64,000 nucleotides of DNA from Tsukamurella sputi (GTDB taxonomy: Bacteria; Actinomycetota; Actinomycetes; Mycobacteriales; Mycobacteriaceae), in NCBI RefSeq assembly GCF_007858445.1, contig NZ_VIGV01000013.1, positions 1 through 64,000 on the forward strand, in the 5' to 3' direction. Below the pieces are notes generated by a model, which was not told the origin of the DNA, made no database searches, and was given only the letters and a program-made list of their open reading frames with translations. Both the position numbers and the translations under genes were made by a program. This document shows positions 16,879 to 25,261 of the stretch, piece after piece. The number at the start of each line of letters is the position of its first letter. Position 1 is the first letter of the stretch.

Positions 16879-17889
16879 CTAGCTGTGGGGAGGCTTAGGC
16901 GCCTTGTCGATCACGCCGCGCGCCCAGTTCTGCAGCCACTGCGTGGCGGTCTGTCCGTTCGCCGCCCAATCGGTGGTCGTGGCGTAGAGCGCGTGCGAGT
17001 TGCCGGTGAGCACCTTCTGCAGTTCCGGCAGCGTGGTCGCGATGTTGCCCGCCTGGAAGATGTCCTTGGGCTGGTTGCAGATCGGATCGTTGTTGCCGCA
17101 CAGCGAGACGGCGCGGTCCTTGACCGCTCCGAAGCCGCCCTCGCGCTTGCCGCGCAGTGACAGGCTGCCGAAGCTGAAGCCGCCGTACGCGACCTCGACT
17201 CCCACGCCGGGCGGGTTGGGGCCCGCGGTCCGGGCGTCACCGGGCTCGCGCCGCGGGTCGGAGATCAGCCCGACGCCGAGCACGTTCTCCGCGGGGATCA
17301 CTCCCCTCCCCGCGCCGATCTCGCCGGCGATGTCGCCCGCGATGACCGCGCCCTGCGAGAAGCCCATCAGCACGAAGCCGGTGAGCTTGCACTTGTCGTA
17401 GACCTTCTTGATCTGGGCGACCGACTTGTCGTAGCCCTCGGTGCGGGACTTCTCGTACGAGACCTGCCCGTCCGGCGGGATGGCGACGGGGTTCGACAGC
17501 TGCGCCACGTACGGCGTGGTCCAGACGTCCGCCCGCGCCGCGGGGAAGGCCTGCGCCAGCGGCGCGGTGATCTTGAGCATCAGCGAGTTCGGGTTGAACG
17601 TCGGCCGGTAGGGGTCGTCCTTCGACGACGACTCCAGCGTGCCCGGCACCGAGATCACCTGCACGTCCGGGCAGTCCGCCGGCTGCGAGGTGGGCCGCGC
17701 CGCGGTCGCCGAGGTGCTCGACGACGAGCCTCCCGGCGAGGTCGGCGGCAGCGAGGGTCCTGGCCGGAGCCACGTGCCGATCAGAATCGCCAGCAGGATC
17801 AGCGCGATGACCACGACGACGACCACGACCATCGTCAGCGGCGAGAACCTGCGCCCACCGCCGGACTTCCCCGGCTCCTGATGCGTCAC
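16879..17889 (-). CDS. Cutinase-like phospholipase, Rv3802c-type
   Basis: A 336-residue cutinase-family protein, the same length as M. tuberculosis Rv3802c. The triad is GFSQG (Ser178), NNDPICN (Asp268) and GNSHALY (His299); the last two positions coincide with those of Rv3802c. Residues 20-38 form a valine/isoleucine-rich membrane anchor, then a Ser/Pro/Thr-rich linker leads to CPDVQVISVPGT. The GTG at 17889 gives this length and lies 4 nt after the lipoprotein gene, so the two are probably co-transcribed. This copy is the better candidate for the Rv3802c orthologue; the neighbouring copy is a paralogue. Confidence 0.9.
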   Translation of the reverse strand: MTHQEPGKSGGGRRFSPLTMVVVVVVVIALILLAILIGTWLRPGPSLPPTSPGGSSSSTSATAARPTSQPADCPDVQVISVPGTLESSSKDDPYRPTFNPNSLMLKITAPLAQAFPAARADVWTTPYVAQLSNPVAIPPDGQVSYEKSRTEGYDKSVAQIKKVYDKCKLTGFVLMGFSQGAVIAGDIAGEIGAGRGVIPAENVLGVGLISDPRREPGDARTAGPNPPGVGVEVAYGGFSFGSLSLRGKREGGFGAVKDRAVSLCGNNDPICNQPKDIFQAGNIATTLPELQKVLTGNSHALYATTTDWAANGQTATQWLQNWARGVIDKAPKPPHS

Positions 17890-17893
17890 GGGA

Positions 17894-18334
17894 TCACTTC
17901 TTGCAGTACGAGGCCCGCGCCTCCGTGATGAACTTCTTCGCATTGCCGGACGCGGCGTCACCGTCGTACGGGCCGAGGATGCCCACGACGAAGGGCTCGA
18001 GGTTCTTGGCGTCGCGGCCCGACTTGTCGTACTCGCACGCGAACTGCGCGGCGTTGATCACCACGTCATCGGGGGCCTTCACGCCGTCCGCGCGGACCTT
18101 CGTGATGAAGTCCTTGTCCTTCTGGGTGAGCGCCGTGTTCGCGACCGAGCTCCCGCCCGGGTAGCCCGACGGCGCCGTGGCCGATCCGGGGGCGGTGGCC
18201 GGGAGCGACGTTCCGCCGCCCTCCACCAGGGTGGTGGGCGCGTCCACCGTCGAACTGCCGCCGCACGCGACGGCACCGAACAGCACGCCGCCCGTCATCA
18301 CTGCGGCCGCGAGGGCTCCCCGAAGTCCAGCCAT
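17894..18334 (-). CDS. Small lipoprotein, DUF732-like
   Basis: A 146-residue exported protein. The signal sequence ends in a lipobox-like GAVAC (Cys24), predicting lipid attachment. After a Thr/Ser/Gly/Pro-rich spacer, the C-terminal about 85 residues contain two cysteines (FACEYD and ASYCKK) that could form a disulfide, an arrangement seen in the mycobacterial DUF732 secreted proteins. Function unknown. It lies 4 nt before the Rv3802c-type cutinase gene and probably shares its transcript, suggesting an envelope role. Confidence 0.65.
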   Translation of the reverse strand: MAGLRGALAAAVMTGGVLFGAVACGGSSTVDAPTTLVEGGGTSLPATAPGSATAPSGYPGGSSVANTALTQKDKDFITKVRADGVKAPDDVVINAAQFACEYDKSGRDAKNLEPFVVGILGPYDGDAASGNAKKFITEARASYCKK

Positions 18335-18418
18335 GTCTTCTCTCCTTGAAAGTGACGTCCCGCACGTAGGCGCTGCCCAGGCTACCGGCAGCGCGGAAGC
18401 GCAACCCCCGGGCGGGCG

Positions 18419-20050
18419 TCAGCGTGCGGTAGCAACCCCGTTGACCAGTGCGATCACACCGTGCTCGAAGCGCTGCTCGAAACCGCCGGGGATCGGCGTC
18501 GCATCGGCGACGGGGTAGCCGAGGCGGCCGCCCTCGTAGCCCTGCCGCCCCCATTCGACGAAGATCGGCCCGTTGTTCACGACCGTCGCCGGGGTCTTCG
18601 GCGACCAGTACACCTGGCCTCCCTGGAAGCGCTGGAAGGCACCGGCGGGGAGCTTCGTCTCGTCGCCGAGCGGCAGGCCCAGCGGCGAGCGCTCGTAGTT
18701 CAGCGCGGCGTACTTGTCACGGATCGCCCCGCGCACGGCGCGCGCGCCGGTCTGGGCGGACCAGTACACGGTGCCGCGCTGGAACTGCTGGTAGCGGCCC
18801 TTCTTATCGGGCAGGGCCTGCTCGCCGCCGATCGGGTAGCCGAGCGGACCGCCGGGGCCGCCCGTACCCAGGTACGCGCCGCCGATCGCGCCGCCGACCA
18901 CCTGTGCGCCGGTATCCGCGGACCAGAAGATCTGGCCGCCGCGGAAGTCCTGCGCCCGCCCGCCGGGCACCGCGTACTCGACGGTGACGCACGACCCGAG
19001 GGCCGGTGCCTTCGGTGCGGCCTCGGCGATCGCGCCCCCGACGGCGCAGGGCTTCGGGTTGGCGACGCCGAGCGCCGACTGCACCTGCGGCCAGGCCTGG
19101 CCGTTCTCGAACTGCCAGTAGGGCCAGCTGTGGTTGCCCGACGGGCGGTACAGGGCGTTCGCGGGGATGCCGAGCCGATTGAGTTCGATCGCGAAGGCCT
19201 GGTTCGACGAGCGCGAGAGCACCTCGAGGGCCATCGCCTGCAGATCCGTCGGCGCGCCGGTGCCACCCGAGCCGTTGCCCGAACTGAAGTACAGGCTGAT
19301 GCCGCGCAGCTTCTCCGCCAACTTCAGCGGATCATGCTGCGCCCAGGCGGGATCCGTCGGCGGGCCGTACATCGCGTCGGCGTTGAAGCCACCCGCGTCG
19401 CGCATGGCGATCGCGATCGACTCGGGAGTGCCGGGCGTGCTCGTCGAGAGGATGCCCGAGTAGGAGCCGGCGAACCGGTACAGGCCCTTGTTGCGCGCGG
19501 CCAGCGTGAACGCGGCGGTGCCGCCCATCGAGACGCCCGCGGCGGCGCGGGCGTCGGTGGTGCGCCAGCCCTGCTGCAGCAACGGCGGGAGCTCCTTGGC
19601 CAGGAAGCTCTCCCACTGGTAGTTCTTCCCGTTGTCGGGGCGCTTCCAGTCCGTGTACCAGCTGGACTGCCCGCCGACGGGCAGCACGACCGTGACGTTC
19701 TTGTCACGGTAGAAGTCCGCGACGTTCGTCTCCAGCAGCCAACCGTTGCGGTCCTCGCGCGCCCGCATCCCGTCGAGCAGGTACAGCGTGGGGAACTTCG
19801 CCTTCGGATCGGCGTGCCAGTCGCGCGCGAGCAGCAGCTGCACCTTCACCGTGTCGTTCATCGCCGCGGAGTACACCGACAGGTCCACCTGGTGATCGCC
19901 CTGCCACTGGACGTCCGTGATCCGGGACTTCGCGGGCGCCGGGTCGGCGTGCGCGGGTGCGGGGTTCAGGGCCGACGGTGCCGCCACGGCGGTTCCGGCC
20001 GCCACGGCCCCGGCCACGAGCAACGTTCCGATTCGGCCCAGCGATGACAT
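18419..20050 (-). CDS. Mycolyltransferase with C-terminal LGFP repeats
   Basis: A 543-residue secreted protein. After a signal peptide (about 1-35, ending AHADP), residues 45-330 form an antigen 85-type mycolyltransferase with triad GVSMGG (Ser174), MALEVL (Glu276) and GNHSWPYW (His307). From about 345 to the end there are about four LGFP-type repeats (GPLGYPIGGE, SPLGLPLGDE, GRLGYPVADA, each near a QxFQ(R/G)GxxYWS segment). LGFP tails occur in corynebacterial mycolyltransferases such as PS1/Cop1 and are thought to bind the cell wall. This copy is therefore likely wall-anchored, whereas the two short copies at 1.4-3.6 kb would be freer. It ends 84 nt upstream of the lipoprotein gene. Confidence 0.9.
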   Translation of the reverse strand: MSSLGRIGTLLVAGAVAAGTAVAAPSALNPAPAHADPAPAKSRITDVQWQGDHQVDLSVYSAAMNDTVKVQLLLARDWHADPKAKFPTLYLLDGMRAREDRNGWLLETNVADFYRDKNVTVVLPVGGQSSWYTDWKRPDNGKNYQWESFLAKELPPLLQQGWRTTDARAAAGVSMGGTAAFTLAARNKGLYRFAGSYSGILSTSTPGTPESIAIAMRDAGGFNADAMYGPPTDPAWAQHDPLKLAEKLRGISLYFSSGNGSGGTGAPTDLQAMALEVLSRSSNQAFAIELNRLGIPANALYRPSGNHSWPYWQFENGQAWPQVQSALGVANPKPCAVGGAIAEAAPKAPALGSCVTVEYAVPGGRAQDFRGGQIFWSADTGAQVVGGAIGGAYLGTGGPGGPLGYPIGGEQALPDKKGRYQQFQRGTVYWSAQTGARAVRGAIRDKYAALNYERSPLGLPLGDETKLPAGAFQRFQGGQVYWSPKTPATVVNNGPIFVEWGRQGYEGGRLGYPVADATPIPGGFEQRFEHGVIALVNGVATAR

Positions 20051-20071
20051 GGGACCAGTGTTACACGCGTG

Positions 20072-21076
20072 TCATTCGCCGTCCCGGTGCCGCGCCAGGG
20101 TGAGCTGTGACGAGCGCGACCCACCGGGCCGCCCGACGGGACCGCACTCCCGCCAGCGCAGGACGACGCGGCCCCGTCGGTGCCGCGTGGCGAGCCGCTC
20201 CTGCGCGGCGGCCACCTCGTCCGGGACGAACCGCTCGATCGGTCCGACGATCTCCGGCCGGTGCCGGACCCGGCGGTTCCACACGGCGATCCGCCCCGCG
20301 ACGTCGGTCGCCCGGCGGACGTTGGCCTCGATGAGACGCCGGTGCGGCAGCGTGTACTCGGCGTCGGCGCGCACCTTCACGATCGTGTCCACCGGGGCGA
20401 ACCAGTCGGTCAAGCCCGGTCCCAGGCTCGCGGCGTCGACGACGGCGTCCACCGGCGGCGCACCGTCGGACCCGAGCGTGGCGGTGTCGAGCACCCGGTC
20501 GGCCCCGAGCCTGAGCAACAGGGCGGTGTCCGCCGCGCGGGCGATGGCGATCGTGGTCAGCCCGGCACCGCTCGCGGCGGCGACCAGGAAGCGCCCGAGG
20601 GCGCCCGCGGCCCCGGTGACGGCGACGGTGCCGCCCGGCGCGAGCTCGTCCACGATCGACGACGCGGTGACGCCGTTGAGCGGGATGACCGCCGCGGCGT
20701 CGGCCGCGAGACCGAAGGGCACGAGAGCCGCACGGCGCGCGTCGACCTCGACGTACTCGGCGTAGCTCCCGGCGTGCGGCCCCTCGCCCGGAAGGGTGAG
20801 GGCGTTGACGAGCGCGCCCACGGGCAGGCCGGGGTCGCGGGAGTCGACCACCTCGCCGGCGCACTCCATGCCCAGGACCAGGCCGGGCGTCGGATCACCG
20901 GCGTAGCCGCGCATGCGGCCGACGCGGAAGCTCACGTCCACGGGGTTCACGCCGCAGTAACGGGTGCGCAGTACCACGCGCTCCGGGGCGGCCGCGGACT
21001 TGACGTCGTCGAAGACGCTGAGCACCTCGGGGCCGCCGAACTCGTGGACACCGATGCAGCGTCCGGTGAATCCCAC
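20072..21076 (-). CDS. Zinc-less MDR-type alcohol dehydrogenase / quinone oxidoreductase-like
   Basis: A 334-residue medium-chain dehydrogenase/reductase. The GroES-like N-terminus reads GVHEFGGPEVL and YCGVNPVDVSFRVG, followed by GMECAGEVV. The nucleotide-binding half has GGTVAVTGAAGALGRFLV, an NADPH-type Rossmann turn. The cysteine/histidine ligands of zinc alcohol dehydrogenases are absent, so it is closer to quinone oxidoreductases. The C-terminus is arginine-rich. It starts directly after the Gfo/Idh/MocA gene and is the last gene of a tightly packed five-gene run, suggesting a tailoring reduction. Substrate unknown. Confidence 0.75.
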   Translation of the reverse strand: MGFTGRCIGVHEFGGPEVLSVFDDVKSAAAPERVVLRTRYCGVNPVDVSFRVGRMRGYAGDPTPGLVLGMECAGEVVDSRDPGLPVGALVNALTLPGEGPHAGSYAEYVEVDARRAALVPFGLAADAAAVIPLNGVTASSIVDELAPGGTVAVTGAAGALGRFLVAAASGAGLTTIAIARAADTALLLRLGADRVLDTATLGSDGAPPVDAVVDAASLGPGLTDWFAPVDTIVKVRADAEYTLPHRRLIEANVRRATDVAGRIAVWNRRVRHRPEIVGPIERFVPDEVAAAQERLATRHRRGRVVLRWRECGPVGRPGGSRSSQLTLARHRDGE

Positions 21077-22129
21077 CTACCCCAACCTCTCCGGGTCGAG
21101 GCGGTCGAGCACGGATCGCGCCGGGCCCCCGCCGTAGTCGACGGCGGACCGTCCGGCCTCCGAGATCGCGACCAGGAGGTCCTGCAACGCGACGGCCTCG
21201 GGGTACCGGGTGTACCGCCGGCCGAACCTGCCGTCGAACAGGTCGAGCCAGAACCGCACGAGCTTCGCGGTGCCCGCGGGGCTCCCGTCGGCCGGCGGTG
21301 TGAGATCGAGGACCGCCGGCGGGGCGCTACCGGCGGTGGACCAGTGCCGGACGCGGTCGTGGTCCCAGGCCGGATCGTCGAACCGGATCTCGAAGTACTC
21401 CCGTTCTCCGCCCCGACCGACGGCGGTGATCTCGAAGACCCGGGAGCGGCTCGGGTGAGCGAAGCTGGAGTACCCGGTGACCACCGCACCGCCCAGCTCG
21501 AAGGACACCTGGACAGTCTCGGGGAGAACGGTGCCCGCTGCGGCGTAGTCGGATTCGACGACACTCGCCGATCGGAGCCGGACGTCGGTCGCGCTGCCGC
21601 CGAGCAGGTGGATCGCGAGGTCGAGCGGGTGGATCACCTCGGAGACCACGCCCACGGTGGGGCGCGGATCGTCGAACCTGTTCTTGGCCCAGACGAAGTT
21701 GATCCGCGCGATCCGCAGGTCCGCAGCCGCGATCCGCGCTCGCACGTGGTCCACGGCCGCCGAGTACCGCTCGACGGTGTTGAGGGCGAAGCCGTCCCGA
21801 TCACCCCAGGCCCGCGACCAGGACTCCGCGACGCCCTGGTGCGGCGCGACGAGCGGCTTCTCGGCGACCACGAACCCCGGTGCCGCGCTGAGGAGCTCGA
21901 GGATCGACTCGTGTTGATCGTCGTTCGTGGCGTTGATCAGGAAGCGCGCGCCCCGGAAGGCCTCCGCGCGTTCCGCCGGCGTCAGCGCGGCGAGCCGGGC
22001 CGCGTCCTCGCGGCCGTACTCGCGGACCTCGACGGGCTCACCGTCACCCGCGAGGCGCGCCGCCGCATGGAGGGACTCCCGCAGGCGGGTGCCCTCGTAG
22101 CCGGTGCCGAACAGGTCCGCCCGGGTCAT
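21077..22129 (-). CDS. Gfo/Idh/MocA-like NAD(P)-dependent oxidoreductase
   Basis: A 350-residue protein that appears to belong to the Gfo/Idh/MocA fold. It has an N-terminal dinucleotide-binding region (LFGTGYEGTRL near the start; FLINATNDDQHESILELL), the characteristic VAEKPL motif (catalytic-lysine region) at about residue 92, and a C-terminal alpha/beta half with EVIHPLDLAIHLLGG. The nucleotide motif is weaker than in textbook members. The ATG at 22129 overlaps the stop of the GNAT gene by ATGA, so the two are translationally coupled. Likely acts on a sugar-like or amino-ketone substrate in the pathway encoded here, but this is inference. Confidence 0.65.
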   Translation of the reverse strand: MTRADLFGTGYEGTRLRESLHAAARLAGDGEPVEVREYGREDAARLAALTPAERAEAFRGARFLINATNDDQHESILELLSAAPGFVVAEKPLVAPHQGVAESWSRAWGDRDGFALNTVERYSAAVDHVRARIAAADLRIARINFVWAKNRFDDPRPTVGVVSEVIHPLDLAIHLLGGSATDVRLRSASVVESDYAAAGTVLPETVQVSFELGGAVVTGYSSFAHPSRSRVFEITAVGRGGEREYFEIRFDDPAWDHDRVRHWSTAGSAPPAVLDLTPPADGSPAGTAKLVRFWLDLFDGRFGRRYTRYPEAVALQDLLVAISEAGRSAVDYGGGPARSVLDRLDPERLG

Positions 22130-22614
22130 CGCAGGTCCTTCCGGAAGTGGGTCTCGCGGTCCTCCACGTACTCCCGGCCGCGGTAGAGGTCCTCCGCCGC
22201 GGGCGTGGACGCCAGCACGACGGTGCGCGCGCCCCGCTCCCGCAGCCACTCCTCAGCCGCGGCCGTGAGACGCGCGGCGAGGCCGCGGCCACGCGCCGCC
22301 GGGGCGACGTACACGCCCTGGATCCACCCGGTCCGGCCCGTCGGGTTCGCGGGGCCCGCAAGCCGCCGGTCGACGATCGCCGTCAGCGTCCCCACGACGG
22401 CGCCGTCGACGGTCCCCGCCCACGTGCGCACGCCCGCGTCAGCGTTCCGGAACTCCTCGTCGAGCTGCTCCCGGTAGCGCGGCCGCCAGTCGCCGCCACC
22501 CTCCGCCCAGTGCGCCTGCGGGTCCGAGGCGAACAGCTGCTCGCGCAGCGCGACCAACGCGTCCGCGTCGCCCGGCGCGGCGGCGCGGACGGCGAGCGAC
22601 GCCGCGGCGGTCAT
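22126..22614 (-). CDS. GNAT family N-acetyltransferase
   Basis: A 162-residue acetyltransferase. The acetyl-CoA-binding motif is GVYVAPAARGRGLAARL (Q/R-x-x-G-x-G/A type) around residues 104-120, with a preceding TGWIQ strand and a C-terminal LYRGREYVEDRETHFRKDL typical of GNAT proteins. It overlaps by 4 nt (ATGA) with both the ALAS-like gene before it and the oxidoreductase after it. In this context it may acylate the aminoketone product of the ALAS-like enzyme; that role is inferred. Confidence 0.8.
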   Translation of the reverse strand: MTAAASLAVRAAAPGDADALVALREQLFASDPQAHWAEGGGDWRPRYREQLDEEFRNADAGVRTWAGTVDGAVVGTLTAIVDRRLAGPANPTGRTGWIQGVYVAPAARGRGLAARLTAAAEEWLRERGARTVVLASTPAAEDLYRGREYVEDRETHFRKDLR

Positions 22615-23858
22615 CCGATACCCAGGTCGCGGAAGACGGCGCCGAGCGAGGTCGCGAGGTGCTCGATGTGCTCGTAGGAGTGCGCCGGCGTGACGTTGAT
22701 GCGGAACCGGCTCGTGCCCGCGGGCACGGTGGGCGGGTTGATCGGCTGCACGTAGATCCGGTACTCGTCGAACAGCTTCCGCGCTGCGGCGGTGCACAGC
22801 AGGGCGTCGCCGATCCGCACCGGCAGGATGTGGGTGGTCGAGGCCGGCATGACGGTGATGCCGTGCGCGCGGAACCGCTGCCGCAACAGCTCGGTCTTCG
22901 CCTGCAGATCGGCCCGCAGATCGTCGGCGTCACGGACGATCTCGACGCTGCGACGGGCGGCGACACACGTCGCGGGCGGGAGCGCGGTGGTGAAGATGAA
23001 TCCCGGCGCGAAGGAACGGATCGCATCGATCAGCCAGTCCTTACCCGCGATGAAGCCGCCGATCACGCCGATCGACTTGGCGAGTGTGCCCTGCACGATG
23101 TCGATCTCGTCGAGCAGACCCAGCGAGGCGGCGATGCCCCGGCCCTGCGGCCCGTACATGCCGATCGCGTGCACCTCGTCGAGGAAGACGAGCGCACCGT
23201 ACTCCTTGGCGACGGCCAGGATCTCGGCGATCGGCGCGATGTCGCCGTCCATCGAGTACACCGACTCGAAGACCACGAGCTTCGGCACCAACGGGTCGGC
23301 CACGGCGAGTTGGGCGCGCAGGTCGTCGACGTCGTTGTGCCGGAAGACGTGACGCGCGTTCCGGTTCCGGCGCACCCCGGCGATGATCGAGGCGTGGTTG
23401 AGCTCGTCGCTGAAGATCTCCAGCTCCGGGTAGACGAGGCTCAGCGCCTCGATGGTGGCGTCGTTCGAGCCGTATCCGGTGGGGAAGACGAGGGCGCGCT
23501 CCTTGTCGAACCACGTGCCCAGCACCGACTCCAGCGCGACGGTCTCCCGATTGGTGCCCCCGATGTTCCGCGAGCCCCCGGCGCCGACGCCGTACTCGGC
23601 GAGAGCGCCCTGCGCCGCGGCGATGACCTCCGGGTGCTGCGCCATCGCGAGGTAGTCGTTGCTGCACCAGACCACCACGTCCGGGTCGCCGGCACCGTCG
23701 GCGCCGACCGCCGCGGCGGGGAAGGCTCCGGCGCGCCGGTTGATGTTCGCGAACGTGCGGTACTCGCCGACGGCGCGCAGCCGGTCGAGTCTGCTGCGGG
23801 CGACGTTCTCGTAGCGGTTCTGGGTCTCGAGCAGGGAAGAAGACACGCCGGTACTCAC
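22611..23858 (-). CDS. 5-Aminolevulinate synthase-like alpha-oxoamine synthase
   Basis: A 415-residue PLP enzyme of the alpha-oxoamine synthase family, clearly of the ALAS branch. It has YRTFANINRRAGAFP, CSNDYLAMAQHP, GGSRNIGGTN, SDELNHASII, ESVYSMDGDIAPI, FLDEVHAIGMYG and QGTLAKSIGVIGG, where Lys261 binds PLP. ALAS condenses glycine and succinyl-CoA to 5-aminolevulinate. Actinobacteria normally make ALA for heme by the glutamyl-tRNA route, and their ALAS genes usually serve secondary metabolism (the C5N unit). The surrounding exporter, GNAT and oxidoreductase genes fit that. The GTG at 23858 was chosen as it follows the MFS gene end (53 nt away). A heme role cannot be excluded. Confidence 0.88.
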   Translation of the reverse strand: MSTGVSSSLLETQNRYENVARSRLDRLRAVGEYRTFANINRRAGAFPAAAVGADGAGDPDVVVWCSNDYLAMAQHPEVIAAAQGALAEYGVGAGGSRNIGGTNRETVALESVLGTWFDKERALVFPTGYGSNDATIEALSLVYPELEIFSDELNHASIIAGVRRNRNARHVFRHNDVDDLRAQLAVADPLVPKLVVFESVYSMDGDIAPIAEILAVAKEYGALVFLDEVHAIGMYGPQGRGIAASLGLLDEIDIVQGTLAKSIGVIGGFIAGKDWLIDAIRSFAPGFIFTTALPPATCVAARRSVEIVRDADDLRADLQAKTELLRQRFRAHGITVMPASTTHILPVRIGDALLCTAAARKLFDEYRIYVQPINPPTVPAGTSRFRINVTPAHSYEHIEHLATSLGAVFRDLGIG

Positions 23859-23910
23859 TTTCGTCGAAGTGGTGGTGCGGTGGGTGGGCCGAGAGGGATG
23901 GTGCGGAGCG

Positions 23911-25080
23911 TCAGGCGACCGGCGCGGGCTGCTCCGCGGCGGCACCGCGAGCGATGCGGATCCGGACGAGCTGGATCAGGAACGCGAGGAGGAGCGGACA
24001 CGCCGCGAGCAGCGCGAGGGAGCCACCGGCCGTCCCGCCGGCGACGAGCAGTGCGCCGACGGCGGAACCGATCGCCGAGCCGAGGTAGTTCGCGGAGGCG
24101 TTCGCGGCGACCGCCGTGGCGCCGTTCTCGCGGGCCGCGGCGAGCAGGGTGTGCTGCTGCGGCGCGAGCGAGGACCAGCCCAGCGCGCCCCACAGGAACA
24201 GGCCGGCGGCGAGGATCACCGCGGCGGGCTCCAGTCCGATGACGAGGAGGACGAGGGCCAGGGCGGCGGTGATCGCCGCGGTGATCGCGAGCGTGTTCTT
24301 GAGCGCGTCCACGATCCGCCCGATGGCGAAGACACCCACCGCGCCGCCGATTCCCCAGATCCAGATGGACAGGGTCAGGTGCTCGGACAGCGACGACGTG
24401 GACAACAGCGGGCTGATGTAGGTGTACAGGCCGAGCGAGCCGATGCCGGTGAACAGCGTGACGAGCACGGTCAGCAGCGTGGGCGTCGCCGTCAACGAGC
24501 GCAGGCGGGCGCCCAGGCCGGGCGCCTCGATGCGCGGGAGCGGCTCGCCACCGCGGAACCGGACGCCGAGCAGCGCGATCACGCCGAGCGCCGTGATGAT
24601 CCCGATCGTCGCGCGCCAGTCCACCCGCTGCGCGACGAACAGGCCGAGCGGGACGCCGAAGACGCTGCCCGTCGCCATCCCGGCGAGGACGAGACTGAGC
24701 GCGCGGCCCCGCCGCTCCGGTGCCACCAGGTGCGCCGCGACGGCGGACGACAACGGCGAGTACACGCCGGCGGCGGCGCCGGCGATCACGCGGGCGACGA
24801 TGAAGACGGCGATCGTCGGGGCGAACACCGTCAGCAGGTTGCCCGCGGCGAAGACGGTCAGCGCGACCGCGAGGTACCTGCCGGAGTCGCGCCCGGCGTG
24901 CCCCGCGAGCAGCGGCCCGGCGATCGCGTACGCGCCGGTGAACGCCGTGACGCCGAGTCCGACGAGCGATTGCGTCGTGTGCAGGTCGCTCGCGATGGTG
25001 GGGAGCAGCCCCGCGATCACGTAGGCGTCGAGACCGAGCGCCACACTTCCGATGATGAACGGCCACAGTGCACGTACCAC
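23911..25080 (-). CDS. MFS transporter, drug-exporter type
   Basis: A 389-residue membrane protein with about 12 hydrophobic helices. Helix 1 reads LWPFIIGSVALGLDAYVIAG, followed by GLLPTIASDL, a pattern of the DHA1 drug:H+ antiporter branch. The loop after helix 2 contains GPLLAGHAGRDSGR, in the position of the family's conserved motif A. It is the first gene of the minus-strand run that continues with the ALAS-like enzyme, so export of that pathway's product or self-protection is a reasonable role. The start is a GTG at 25080. Confidence 0.85.
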   Translation of the reverse strand: MVRALWPFIIGSVALGLDAYVIAGLLPTIASDLHTTQSLVGLGVTAFTGAYAIAGPLLAGHAGRDSGRYLAVALTVFAAGNLLTVFAPTIAVFIVARVIAGAAAGVYSPLSSAVAAHLVAPERRGRALSLVLAGMATGSVFGVPLGLFVAQRVDWRATIGIITALGVIALLGVRFRGGEPLPRIEAPGLGARLRSLTATPTLLTVLVTLFTGIGSLGLYTYISPLLSTSSLSEHLTLSIWIWGIGGAVGVFAIGRIVDALKNTLAITAAITAALALVLLVIGLEPAAVILAAGLFLWGALGWSSLAPQQHTLLAAARENGATAVAANASANYLGSAIGSAVGALLVAGGTAGGSLALLAACPLLLAFLIQLVRIRIARGAAAEQPAPVA

Positions 25081-25261
25081 GGACTACCACTCCCGACGTC
25101 GTTGTCGATCCGGCGAACTCGATTGCTCGCCTCACTACATACGAGCTCCGGTGGGCCTGCAACCGGTGGCGGGAGTTGTGGTCATCACTCCCGGCACCCT
25201 TGACGCACGGACGTGATACGACTTCGTGATCGGAGTTTTCGACGTCGGACGAGGTGATGGC
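25081..25261. promoter_or_regulatory. Divergent promoter region, MFS gene / hydrolase gene
   Basis: A 181-nt gap between divergent genes must drive the five-gene cluster (minus) and the alpha/beta hydrolase gene (plus). The hydrolase ATG at 25262 follows GAGGTGATGGC, a fair ribosome site. No regulator gene is adjacent, and no clear operator was recognised. Confidence 0.4.
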
